A stretch of 64,000 bases of DNA. Origin: Antedon mediterranea. Taxonomy: Eukaryota; Echinodermata; Crinoidea; Comatulida; Antedonidae. This document shows positions 12,358 through 24,396 of this stretch, in pieces. The stretch is from assembly GCF_964355755.1 (NCBI RefSeq), contig NC_092677.1:13288601-13352600 (forward strand), read 5' to 3'. Position numbers and translations under genes: made by a program. Numbering within the stretch: position 1 is the stretch's first letter; each line of letters starts with the position of its first letter. A model generated the notes under the pieces. That model saw nothing but the letters and a program-made list of their open reading frames with translations. It did not search any database and was not told the DNA's origin.

Positions 12358-13027
12358 CCGTACTGACGCGGGTATAAGCCCATACTCGGGTATAAGCCCA
12401 CCCCTGACTTTTGACTAATTTTCATGAAAAATGAGGCACTCGGGTATAAGCCCACCCATTATTTCGAAGATCTACAGTGCGTGTCGTAATACATTATTTT
12501 GTATTTGGCGACGTCCATACACCGAATACACCTACCTTTGATCATAACCAAGCTAGGCTAATATACGCTAGGCCATATGAGGCCTAGCGGTCCTGTTTTG
12601 TTTACACTCCATCGCGGTCGAAGATCGCTTCACACACGACGCTACAAGTCGCCAAAACGGAAAACCACTATTTGGTATCGGCTGCCATAAACAAGCTTAT
12701 TAAATTTCTTTGGTACATTTCTATTTAACGAACATTGTATACTTGCTTTTCTGCTTGATAAATTCTTGTTAAATTGATGTTTAAAATAAGATATTCTACG
12801 ATAAATTACACGAACTATAAACTTAATTTTCCGACACTCTACACCTCGTGTATTTAGAGGCAACGTCGTACACGTGAGGGCGCTCGCTCGCATGGTGGAA
12901 TATACAACAGTGTACATGTGCTGTTTTTGACGATCTGCATTTTTGGATCCTCGGGTATAAGCCCACCCCCAAAACTTGACGTGATTTCATGTTCGAGGGG
13001 GGTGGGCTTATACCCGCGTCAGTACGG
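12358..13027. mobile_element. Non-autonomous TIR DNA transposon, TA-flanked
   Basis: Left end CCGTACTGACGCGGGTATAA (12358) and right end TTATACCCGCGTCAGTACGG (13008-13027) are perfect inverted repeats continuing for about 24 bp. TA lies directly outside both ends, as expected for Tc1/mariner-type or similar transposases. The module CGGGTATAAGCCCA occurs five times (about 12369, 12388, 12440, 12951 and inverted near the right end). The interior (12480-12900) is relatively G+C-rich. It has open stretches on both strands but no recognisable transposase. Confidence 0.9.
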
Positions 13028-14293
13028 TACTAGTACTGACCACTTCATGTACAGTATGCAAAAGGTACACCTACACTGTAAGTCTTTTTTTAAGAACCTC
13101 TACAAGCACAACCACATCCTCTCCCCACTTGTTATTGTATATGAATAAACTGGAAGCTTTATTGACCTCAGATACTTATATGTTTCCTCATTTCAAAACC
13201 AGAGCCCAACATGGATACATGTTATCCTCTTAAAACCTGGATCTATCCCAGTGAATTAGATGTCGATAAGGTGCGGATAATTGTAATGCTTATACACTAC
13301 CGTATATGCTTTACACATACAGCTCAAAAAGGATCAAGTGGAGAGAATCTTGCTGGTTTACCGATTTGAAGCAAACTTAATATTCATTGATATAGCTTAC
13401 CACCCATACACCCTCTGCATTGAACCCCTGAAGCATTGACAAAAGTAAAAATAGATAAAAGGGAATATAGAGTATATTACGGTAGTTGTGAAATTGAAAC
13501 ACTTCCAGCCTACAAAGGATCAAGTGGGGAGAATTGTTGAATGTTGATGATAGAATGTGTATAATATCATTTATATTAAAAAGGAAATATGGTTTATAAA
13601 CAGTAATCTGTTTCAATTTTTGATTATTGCAAATTTAATTAAAACTTCACATGTTCTATTATTATTTTTAATTAATGTTTTTAACCTAGTTATTGAAATA
13701 CCATCATTATTAAAAACGGTTACAATCTATAGAATGTATTCAGGTTTATTTGACAATAAAAACAACTATTAATATCTTGTACATTAAGCTCAACAAATTC
13801 AATTTTTAGTCATGATTAAATGTAACATGTTTGTAATGCAAACAAAATAGAGAGTATTTAAAGTGTAAATGGATAACAATATATCTACATTAAATTGGAT
13901 AGATGCAATCTACTGAAACATTAGTAGTGTTTTCATTATCACCATATTATGACCCCTGCATCGGCACATCTTTTGTCGGTGAAAATGTTCTTTCCCTTGT
14001 GGCCCCTTACACTTCTGCTTTACCGAGTGGTGGAAATGTTTAATCATCAACAATGCGGATAAAACTGTGCTTAGATTCGCAATTATTATGAGTGAAACTG
14101 CTTATGTGTGAACGAAGCCATGACTTACAAGCGGGTGTGACTTGTGCATTGTTATACCTAAATTTGACCAAGTTTATCTTGATTTGATTGCAAAATATTC
14201 ATCTGGTTATGATTTCTTTTTGTGGAGAGTCATGAAATGTATTTATGGTATACTATTTGCTCAGTTTGTATTTGCATATAATAATTCCTATTT
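13028..14293. other. Spacer with a small dispersed repeat
   Basis: A 20-21-bp phrase, AAGGATCAAGTGG(A/G)GAGAAT, occurs at 13328 and 13514. A related inverted form, CTCTCCCCACTTG, lies at about 13120. These could be remains of one small element. Otherwise no gene is recognised. Confidence 0.4.
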
Positions 14294-14312
14294 GGGGGAG
14301 GGGGGGGGGTGG
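14294..14312 (+). repeat. G-rich run
   Basis: Five Gs, one A, ten Gs, then TGG, in a strongly AT-rich setting. It could form a G-quadruplex. Confidence 0.8.
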
Positions 14313-14841
14313 TTAAACACAAAACATATATCATGTAAGCCACCACTGGAAGAAAAAATAGTTTGAATATGCAGATTCAAGTTTTGTAAATTAAAATGCA
14401 AAAGGTTGACAATAAGGTTTATTCAGAACTTTATTTAACCCTTTTTAGGCCCTCACTCTCAACCCCGTCCTTTCCCCTCTCTCCCCTCACCACCTTAAGC
14501 AATTTAAACAAAAATTTTTAACAGATTATGAATCAAATAACTGATTACCATTATTAAGTTTTTAGCTGAAAAACAAATACCATTTATTGACCTCATTTTG
14601 ACAAAAATTGAACTGCATTAATGTGAGTAATGATGACGTGAAATGAACTCAGATTCCCAACAGAATATTCCAATCATGTGTTTAATTATCGCTATTACCA
14701 GCACCACATCACATACACGTTTTAAAGGGTCCTATTTTCATTTCATTTCTTAAAAATCTTTTATAAGAGAAACTAAAAAGTATTGTATTTAAGGTGTCAT
14801 GTCTCTCAATCACACGGTTACAACTTGATAACAATTAACAA
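14313..14841. other. AT-rich spacer
   Basis: A C-rich patch at 14457-14492 is the only distinctive content. Confidence 0.5.
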
Positions 14842-15071
14842 AGCTCTGTCTACACTATCAAACTTTATGCGACAATATTTGATGTGCTCATATATACAGT
14901 AGACATGATGATGTTGTATCACTACCATATTTGGGTATACCACTACCATATTTGGGTATATCACTACCATATTTGAGCATATTAGTATCATATTTGAGCA
15001 TATTAGTATCATATTTGAGCATATCAATATCATATTTGAGCATATCACTACCATATTTGGGCACAGAGTTT
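14842..15071. mobile_element. MITE family A, copy 2, expanded by an internal array
   Basis: Left TIR AGCTCTGTCTACACTATCAA and a shortened right end ACAGAGTTTAAG. The central motif, present once or twice in the other copies, is amplified here to seven units (14917-15063). The element is about 230 bp rather than about 163 bp. Confidence 0.85.
14917..15063. repeat. 7 x 21-bp tandem array inside a MITE
   Basis: Exactly seven 21-bp units of the form TATCACTACCATATTTGGGC(A/T)-like sequence, with no length variation. Two subtypes are visible: ACTACC...GGGTA at the left and AGTATC...GAGCA in the middle. Because 21 is a multiple of three, the minus strand shows a 7-residue repeating ORF (MILICSN-like). 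It is a by-product of the array and not a gene. Confidence 0.95.
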
Positions 15072-16340
15072 AAGATAAGAAGTGTTTTCTTCTAAAATGA
15101 GTCTTTTTAAAATAGTATTGTTACAACCATGTCAGATTATATTTAAATATCCTTCATTATTTGGATAATTTTTTATCACAATTTTCAGTAAGATTCTAGT
15201 CTTTATAACTTTCTAATTTTTTGGCTTTTGCCTTTTCAATAGTTCTTGTTAATATTTTATACTCATTTATTGTTAACTTTAGAATTGAAGAAATATAAGT
15301 TCATTTGACCAATCAATCTTATTTTGAAACATTAATCTAAATGACAGAAATAAATGACTTTTCCCCCTCCTCCTCCAACCCAACAAAAGATTTGAGATTT
15401 TAGTTAGTGTATATACCTTCTATATTGCATTTGTTTATATTATTGATATTATATATTGTATACCATGTTGTTTAAATTATTGTTGTGGAAATAAATAGTA
15501 ATTAAGAATATTCGTATTCATATTTTTTTGAAGTTATCCAATACTTTGCACTTTGCCAAATCTTTGAAAGTTATTGCATCACCAATTTCAAGAGACATTC
15601 CATGTTAAACACCTGTTAATGGGGTCTTTCTCAAGACATGAGAACAAATACAATTAGATTAACTTGAAAATATGTTTAGAATAACCTTAAGTCTTTTCCT
15701 CTGGTGAGGTACCTCTGTCTTGACCCCTGCCAGATTCAATTTCCCCCGCACCTACTTTCATCACTTCCATGTAAGTATGAGCTGACATTTTGTCAGGTCT
15801 ACGGAAACAGAATTAAAGCATGTAGATTTCTTGAAATATGACACGATGTTTCGTGTAATTAATTGACCAAATATTTCGCCTTTGTTATAATTGATAAACA
15901 AAGAAACGTGCTGTTGTATTTAGATAAGAAGAATGTAAATGTTGTTAAATTATTATAATAATTAAAAACATAAGAATCCATTCTTTTTATTATTATATCG
16001 TTAAATTCAGTGATTATTCTTAAAACATGATTCAATGTATTTAAATTTGTTCAGACAATAACAAAATTGTTTCACCATTTTTTTAAAAATACAAAATATT
16101 ACATAAATGTTTGTGTAGTGTTTTATGGTACGAAGTTAACATAAATTACTATTAGAATTAACTCTTCCAATACCGAACACTTCAGGCCTAAAATATGTCT
16201 GGTGTTTCCAGAAAGTCTGGCATTCAGAGTTCATTTATATCTGTATTTTCTACAAATATTGAGTCCAATCATAGAATTAAATTTAAATACAGTTTGTTCA
16301 AATAAAACTTTCTTAACCATAACTGTTTCTAATACAAGAT
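15072..16340. other. AT-rich spacer
   Basis: No gene or repeat recognised. Confidence 0.55.
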
Positions 16341-16371
16341 AGACAAGACAAGACAAGACAAGACAAGACAA
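16341..16371 (+). repeat. (AGACA)6 microsatellite
   Basis: Six perfect AGACA units. Short tandem ends like this often mark the 3' end of a retroposon, but no body could be recognised upstream. Confidence 0.95.
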
Positions 16372-16533
16372 TATTTCCCAAAGTAAATAATGTAAAAAAG
16401 TAAGCAAAGCATAAACTTACTTATCTTAAAACAACATAAAAGTTTTGAGAACAAATGTTGACTATAGAGGGGGCTATTTTAAATAATGTATTAAATATAA
16501 AAGGTTACATTAAGTTAGATTTAATAAAAGGCC

Positions 16534-16873
16534 TAAAGATGTATTGTCCCTCAAAAACATGAAGAATAAAGATTGGTTAAATCAGACTTTGAATATGTTA
16601 TTTTGTAGTTTTAATTAAGTTAATCACTCCAATAGAAAAAAATCATGTTTTCACTTATAATAATGATAAAAATTAAAATGGTAAAATTCAACCAAAAATC
16701 CATTGGCTGGCAGCCAATTTGACCATTTTTTTGCTTTAAATTACATTTTTTCTAGGTAAATACATTTCTTTTTCTATCCAATTTTTGGTCAAAGTGGATA
16801 ACTATTATGTTACATTTAAAATGGAATATTTTAAAAAAATATATTATTTTTAAGGGGGACAATACATCTTTAA
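16534..16873. mobile_element. MITE family B, copy 1
   Basis: About 340 bp. Left end TAAAGATGTATTGTCCCTCA and right end GGGGGACAATACATCTTTAA are inverted repeats. The interior shares AATTCAACCAAAAA, TTGGCTGGCAGCCAATTTGAC and GGTCAAAGTGGATAAC with the other copies at 24059, 25958 and (half) 9900. Non-coding and very AT-rich. Confidence 0.9.
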
Positions 16874-18256
16874 AGTGTTTGCTCATTGTTTTATTATTTT
16901 ATTTATTATTAAATAATAAATATTTAATTAAATAAAAAAGGTTTGTTTTATTAACATTATTAAATGAGTTTAATAGCAACAATTTCAAAGAGTAGACCTA
17001 TAGTAGATTAATTTTGGATAAATCTGAAGCCATTGTAGAAACTACACTATTAATATAGCCCTTCCTTAACCCTATTCAGCATTCCCCAAGGTTATATAGT
17101 TACCCAGACCTTCACAACAAACTTGAATTGTAAATCTTGAGAAAATGTGTGACCATGGCTTATCTTGAACTTTTACTAGGATTGGGAGGTTTTGGTCAAT
17201 TATAAATACTATATTGGTAATAGTAGGCCTAATTCTGCCCAGTCAACCAACCTACAGTTATAATATTATGTTCTGTGAGTCAGCCCATGTCAAGCAGATG
17301 CCTTAATTGATGCCTCACAGCTGAGCCCAGTGTTGGAAGAAAAAAAACGCTTAAAGTTATGTAGGTCACTTAAAAAGAAAGTGCCCCGAACAGGGGGGAG
17401 GAAAAACAATCATTGCTGTTAACATGAGGTAACACTGTCTAAATCTTTATTGACAATGTTATACTGGTGATTGACAGATTACAATGCCCCTAACACTACA
17501 CTGACTGAAGACAATCATTATTAGAAAAACTCAAAGTTGAAATATAGAAATTGAAGGTTAAATAAATATATACGATTATCAAACTGTGAAAATCAGTTTT
17601 AGATCATGTTTATGACAGCTTTCCTAAGGATAGTTCAGTATTAGAATATGAAAGTTTATGAATGTGTCAAATCCCAATTTTAAGCAAATAAATAAATTAT
17701 ATAGACTAAAAACACCATTTTTTAACATGGTCTTTTGAATCACATACTCAAAAGAGATAATCATCATTGTAACCACATCAGCAGAAAATCTCAGCAAATC
17801 AATTTACAGAGCATGAGTAGAGTAAGTATAGTACGTACTGTATATGGGGAAAAAATCAATGCAACTTGTACAAAAATAAAAAATTTGATCACTGGTTCAA
17901 TAAAATATCGTTTTCTCGTCTCCTCCATCTTTTCACCAGTTTGCTAGCAGCTACAATACGTCGCATCAGATTAATCTGCTCATCAATCTGTATATCCATC
18001 TACCTGGGCATCCATCCATCTATATATATCGATTGATCATCTGTCCATACATCAAAATCTAAACTAATATATATATGTACCTTGTATCCCTTTTACCGAT
18101 CAATTCAATGATATACCTCAACCCAACGATCATCTGTTACATCAAACCTAGCGATTAAACTCAAAGTATTTTTTTTTTCTCATTTATTCTTTCAGCTTAT
18201 CTATGCCATCTATGTCAAATATATTCTACACAGGGTTTATAATTTTCTCAATACTA
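16874..18256. other. AT-rich single-copy DNA
   Basis: One open stretch (plus, 17735-17947) has no recognisable domain or splice context. Loosely repeated CATCCAT/ATCTGT words occur around 17980-18060. No gene called. Confidence 0.5.
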
Positions 18257-19034
18257 CAGTAGAATTCCTTTCACATTCAGGACCTAACAAGTGTCCCTTT
18301 AATAGGTGTGTCCCCTAATTAGGGTTGCTATTATAGTGTTAAAACATGTATTTCCTCCTGTTAGTTTCACAGGAAATTGTCCCCTTAATAAAGGCCTTAA
18401 TAGATTGTCCCCTTAATAAAGGCCTTAATAGATTGTCCCCTTAATAAAGGCCTTAATAGATTGTCCCCTTAATAAAGGCCTTAATAGATTGTCCCCTTAA
18501 TAAAGGCCTTAATAGATTGTCCCCTTAATAAAGGCCTTAATAGATTGTCCCCTTAATAAAGGCCTTAATAGATTGTCCCCTTAATAAAGGCCTTAATAGA
18601 TTGTCCCCTTAATAAAGGCCTTAATAGATTGTCCCCTTAATAAAGGCCTTAATAGATTGTCCCCTTAATAAAGGCCTTAATAGATTGTCCCCTTAATAAA
18701 GGCCTTAATAGATTGTCCCCTTAATAAAGGCCTTAATAGATTGTCCCCTTAATAAAGGCCTTAATAGATTGTCCCCTTAATAAAGGCCTTAATAGATTGT
18801 CCCCTTAATAAAGGCCTTAATAGATTGTCCCCTTAATAAAGGCCTTAATAGATTGTCCCCTTAATAAAGGCCTTAATAGATTGTCCCCTTAATAAAGGCC
18901 TTAAAAGATTGTCCCCTTAATAAAGGCCTTAATAGATTGTCCCCTTAATAAAGGCCTTAATAGATTGTCCCCTTAATAAAGGCCTTAATAGATTGTCCCC
19001 TGAATAGAGGTGCACCAAAAAAGGGTTCTACTGT
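18257..19034. mobile_element. MITE family C, expanded by an internal 28-bp array
   Basis: Left end CAGTAGAATTCCTTT and right end AAGGGTTCTACTGT are inverted. The flanks of the array (18270-18376 and 19000-19020) match the family C elements at 6399 and 44649, including an inverted CCCCTAATTAGGGT and the TATAGTGTTAAAA phrase. About 620 of the 778 bp are the tandem array. Confidence 0.75.
18377..18992. repeat. 22 x 28-bp tandem array
   Basis: Units begin TTGTCCCCTTAATAAAGGCC and end TTAATAGA. They start at 18377 and repeat every 28 bp with no length change up to 18993, where the sequence diverges to CCCCTGAATAGAGG. The only difference seen is a T-to-A change near 18903. Such uniformity points to recent amplification or ongoing homogenisation. 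An assembly should be checked for collapsed or expanded copy number. Confidence 0.97.
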
Positions 19035-20500
19035 CTTTACTACCTGAATAGCCTTAGGTAGACACGAGTAGAAATAAGGGTATGAAATTCTCCACATATG
19101 AACTAATTATTTAAACGTAGATGTATAGTCATATCGCAATATAATTATTTATTATTGTTATGATTATGAAATATAATTAAAATTAAATTATATTTCCTGT
19201 GAATGTTTTAATTAACAAAATGAAATGACCCTAACATGATTTCTTGACAGTCAAAATTCATTCCAGGTGCGTGTGATATATAGGCAGAGTAGTTGGCGGC
19301 AAAATATAACAAACAAATTGGCCAATAGAATCGCATTGAATATAAATGGTAATTGTATTCTCTATGGGCCTTCTCCGCCGATATGGAATTTAATTAATTT
19401 AAGATATGACTTGCCATGTACGGATTGCGAACAAAACGCAACATCGATTTAATGTAATGATACGATTAACGCGACGTAGTCCCGTTTTATTCATTAGAAT
19501 CAGATTTGCGAAAATTTGTAATTTAGTTTTTAAAATCACTTTAATTCATGTTACATTTAAAAAACAATTTACTATTAAAATTTAATTAGATAATTAAATC
19601 TAAACGGTTAGTCATCACTAGTTATTACTAAGAAAGCTAACAATATAATAAAGGCATACTTAACAACTTGGTTTTGTTTATAGGCCTGAAGAATTACACA
19701 AACATAAACATCCATGACGTACGCAGAAACAATCATGATAAATACACGTTGATTATAAAAAAAACACAAGAAAATCTAAATTATATCTTTAAATATACTT
19801 TTTTTTATATGTTGTCTTTAAAAGAGTCAAGAATGATTTGGGACTGGAATTACTAGACAGGCTGGCGACATTAATGTAACCGTGCGTTGATGTCTAACCG
19901 TATATCATTGGATCAAGGGGGCTTCGAACAGGTTGTGTTTACTGAATGTGAATAATAAAGTATCCTTGAGTGCGCAAGATTTTAGAGCTTGTCGAGAGTC
20001 TATTGTCGTTTTAATAAAATTATGATATTAGATTATCACATTTAAGGTTTTAGGCCAATATTTGACTTATTAACACATGGCAGCAGTTTTGTATCAAGGT
20101 GGAATGATTATGATAAAAAAATCATGTAATTTATGATTAATATTTTGTTTTCGATTAAAGGACGTATGTACGTACAGCATCACTAATATAGTAAGGTCAA
20201 TGATACCGACAGAAATTTCTTGCAATTTTTTTTAAATAATTGCAATATAATTATTCTATGATCAAAATTCTTATTATGCCATCTGGAAATGATTGTATTT
20301 TAGGGTTAAAGAAAGTATGAACGTAATTAACCGAATGGGAGTTTTTTTCGGTACAGTATTATTATTATCATAAAGCGTTCTATTAAACAGATTGTGATTT
20401 TAATTTTTAGATTTTTATTATAGAAATATTTTAATACATAACTTTAGTAAACTAGAAGGTGCAAAATCTGTTTTTGTTGCCATTAATGGATTCTTTTTCT
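19035..20500. other. Single-copy AT-rich DNA
   Basis: A less AT-rich patch (19260-19490) holds a 61-codon open stretch on the plus strand. It lacks splice-like edges and I do not recognise it. No repeats seen. Confidence 0.45.
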
Positions 20501-22720
20501 GTTTTCTTCTAACATTCAGCAATGAAATACGCTTTAATTGGCGTCAAAGTGATTCATGTGTCCTCGACAGCCGCTTGGATGGAAAACAGGTTTTATGAGT
20601 TGACGTTTTGGTATGGTCAATAAATTTTAAAATGTTAGTCCAGGGGACCGAAAAGCCATTTGGTCATAAGGTGATTTAGTGCGCTAAACCTACATAAAAG
20701 GCATGATGGACGCGAGTTCGTTCTTGTCACAAATCTCCACCAAACGTATGTAGGACGCTTGCCAACTGAAGTCCTACATATTGGTCAGATATGTATGGTA
20801 AACGGCGAAAACTAATTTCCTATTAAAATGGAAAATTATGTTTTTGACAGCCGGTCTCAATATGGTTATACGTGTATGAGATAAGCGAATTACTCAGCCA
20901 AAACAACGAAGACAACTGCGTCCATCCATACAGGGCCAAAATTAACACTAAATTTGGTTGTTTAACTTTTTTTAACATGTGGTTAGTCACTCGTGGTTTT
21001 CTCATTGTATGTCATTTTAATGCGAGACAAACCACAGATTATATTTTAGTTACTGGATACTTTAGTTTTTGTACGCTTCAAACTTGCTAACTAGGCACGT
21101 AACATTTTCCGTTTCTTGATCACTTGTTTTTGACAAAAATCAGTTCCAACGCGCTAATCAATGTCTTGGAATTGTCACAACTGCGTGAATACATGAATCA
21201 AAAGCTTACGTCTACACAAGCTGACAACTACATACGGTACTTGCGCTTAAATTGTACAATGTAAGTAAACATCAACATTTTAGGTCTCGAAACGCATAAA
21301 AGCATTAAGCCACATTCAATTTCAACCACAAGGTTGATGCGTGGATGCTTATAAACTACGTTTACGCATTTTAAATTAAATTGGAAAACTAATCAAATTG
21401 TAAAACTTTAATTGAAATTTTTATTCTATATTACAGAATAATAAATTGTTAAATAATCAAAATGATTACTTTTGTACACCTATAAACTTTCCAAGGCAAC
21501 ATTTTCACCTTGAAGTAGAACCTTTTAGGGTTATATATCTAATTTAGGTCTATCAGGCTAGGTCAACCACCTATCTACCAAAACTACGTACTCATTATAA
21601 TAAATAGGTAAATTATATTAAATGTGCAGGTAAAGGTTATGTTAGGTTGATGTCAGTCATGTTGACGTGGTCCAGTTATCATTTTTGCATTGTTTTAAAG
21701 TCATGACCATGATTGATTGAATAATTAACAACACGCCTCGTCAAAATATATCTTATTTAAGGGTTGCTCCAAAGTAGTTGACCGGTCCTAAATTCCATTT
21801 CTAGACACACGATGCACTCATGAATCAAATGGCGCGTCGAAATGACTGACAAAAAGTGTTCTTTGTCTAAAATGATACGACTTGACAAGTGAGATATTAC
21901 CGGGGCGTTTCATGTCAACAACTTGACGGCGTGTAGCTTTCATGCGCCATTCTTAGCCTAAGAGCCCTTGAAGCTTTCGGAACCAATAACACATTCAAGG
22001 TTGAAAAAGGTCAGAATCATTGTACGACTGCCAGGTCGTGTTTACGTTGAGGAGATCGGCATAAAGCATAAATGGACATTATGTATTCATCCTTGATCTT
22101 ACGCCCGCATAAGTAACTAAATGCTTTTGTTTTTTAAAGACATTAACCCTGACAGTTTTATGCCCCGTTATTAACAAAGAAGATTAACTTTTAATGCATT
22201 TAATAATTATTACATTGGTATTTCTCTTTCTAACAGATTTCAAGGCTCAGCACCTCTATTCTTGGGTTCACTAGGGTTTTGAACCTCGTTCTAGTTTTGA
22301 CTTCTTCAAAACCATTTTTCCTGAATCTAATTATAATCTACGAAATGTACATCAACTTCAACTGATGTAAGACATAAATATACTGTAAAGCCATTGCATA
22401 ATTTATGATGTCGGCGTTGGACACAGCAAAGACATTGAAGGCCTTACAAAGCATTCGGTGGTTAGCTTTTAACTTAAAAATGCCAAGGCTGCCCTTCTTG
22501 CCCCCTAACATTTTTCAGAAATATAGTTTGGATTAAACTATGAATTGATCACGTTTATGAACAAGTCAATTGTCATTGGTAATCTGGGTTGACGTTAGCG
22601 CCTTTTTGACGAGGACGAGGTTTGAATCTCTCATGCATGTGACAGCCGGCGGATATGGATTGGCAAATGGACTATGTGACCTGCTCTATAGTCCAGGAGG
22701 AAAAGTTAAGTAAGTTCCCC
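20501..22720. other. Less AT-rich single-copy block, candidate conserved noncoding
   Basis: More mixed sequence than the flanks, with few homopolymers, no recognised repeats and ORFs only up to about 72 codons (20823-21090, on both strands). It could hold conserved regulatory DNA or unrecognised exons. Only cross-species alignment can tell. Confidence 0.25.
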
Positions 22721-24058
22721 ATGACCAGAGTCCTAATGTTAAATAAGGATTATTATGTGCTCAGACATATTGAGTGATTACACATCTACTCATAGAAGGT
22801 TTACAGTACAGTAGGTCTATTTATAATATGCAAATTGAGTTTAACATCATTCACTTAAAACATGTTATACTCATTAAAGTTTATTTTCTTTGTATATTTT
22901 AAAAAGATTTATATAATTATGGTTTAAGTATGATATTTTGGAAAGACATTTAAGCATTTAAGAATTCTAAGGAGGGGCTTATTGGAACAGGACCCAAGTA
23001 TAGTGAACACAGGGTAAGAACCTATGATAATAAACTTTTTTTTTTTAAATAAGAAAGTTATAACTTTAAACTACTATGCTATTTTTATAACAAACATTAT
23101 CATAACATGCCTTTTGTTTATATTAATAAAATGTTTGACATGACATAATTTTTAAAAAAATCATAAGTATAGAAGATTTTAATTACTATTATATAAACTG
23201 TAAGATAATAACAATTGTATACTTTAAATTATTTTATTATTTATTCTTTTTAATTATTATATTTTATTTAATGAAGGGAAATGGATAAATTAATGTTATT
23301 ATCAGGCATAATATAAGTAAACAAAGGTTAAACTATGTTATACAAATGTTATACTAAAACAAACTAAGCTCATTATTCAAGTCATTATTTGATATGATAT
23401 TTTTTAAAAGCAATATTCCATTTAAACATAATATGCCAGCTCTAATTATAACTTCTGAAAATTTCACTTGACATATAATATCTTTTCAATTGTCACTTTA
23501 AAAGTCACACAATTCTATCCGTATATTATCAAATCAGAAATAATTTTAGAGGCGAATAAGTTTTTCTCCTCTGGCTGAATGTGTCAAGTGTCAACGAGTA
23601 CAGATTAATTGATAAAGATGCTGAATACGCTATTTTGACCGGGCAAATGTTGTCCATTCATTTTACACTGCTAACCATACATATTATACTGTATGTTTCA
23701 AACATATTGCTATAAAAAATTATTTATTTATTTTGTATTTTTGTTAAATAGGTCATTTTAAGTCTTTTAATAGTAATTCAATTTGTTTAACTGATGAAAA
23801 AAAACCTGATTAAACAGTAGTTAAAACTAGTTAAATTTAACTGCTTATTTTGGTTTTTTTAATAAGCAAAATCATAATTTTTGTTACTTTTATTTTATTT
23901 TTTTGCAGAGGTAAATAACTTAAATTAAAACTAAAATATGGAAGTTTGATTTTATTTTTCTTTATTTCAGGTTTAGGGAGACAGTATATTATCTTTGTAA
24001 AAGAAAAATATGCCAATCACAAAATCTTAGTACATAATTATAAAGAAAAAAACCCCCA
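22721..24058. other. Very AT-rich spacer
   Basis: Dominated by A/T runs. No gene or element recognised. Confidence 0.6.
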
Positions 24059-24396
24059 TTAAAGATGTACTGTCCCCCAAAATCATGAAAAATAAATATT
24101 TATAAAATTGAGACTTTGAATAGGCTATTTTTCTGTTTTGATGAAGTTATTCACTTACATAGGAAAAAATGAAAACAAATTATGATTTCACTTATAAAGA
24201 CAAAACAACAGTTAATTTCAACCAAAAACTCAGACAATTTTGACTATTTTGTTGCTTTAAATTACAGTTTCTCATGTAAATATTTTTTTATTCATTTTTT
24301 TGTAAAAGTGAATTTATATTATGTGACATTAAAATGGCATATTCATCAAAAAAATTAAAAAAAATGTTTTTTTTCAGGGGAACAATATATCTTTAA
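24059..24396. mobile_element. MITE family B, copy 2
   Basis: Begins TTAAAGATGTACTGTCCCCC and ends GGGGAACAATATATCTTTAA. TTAA is present at both extreme ends, compatible with a TTAA target as used by piggyBac-like transposases (inference). The interior is homologous to the copies at 16534 and 25958. Confidence 0.9.

Noticed and set aside
18377-18992. CRISPR-like regular repeats
   Set aside because: Units are contiguous with no unique spacers, and the setting is an animal genome. This is a minisatellite.
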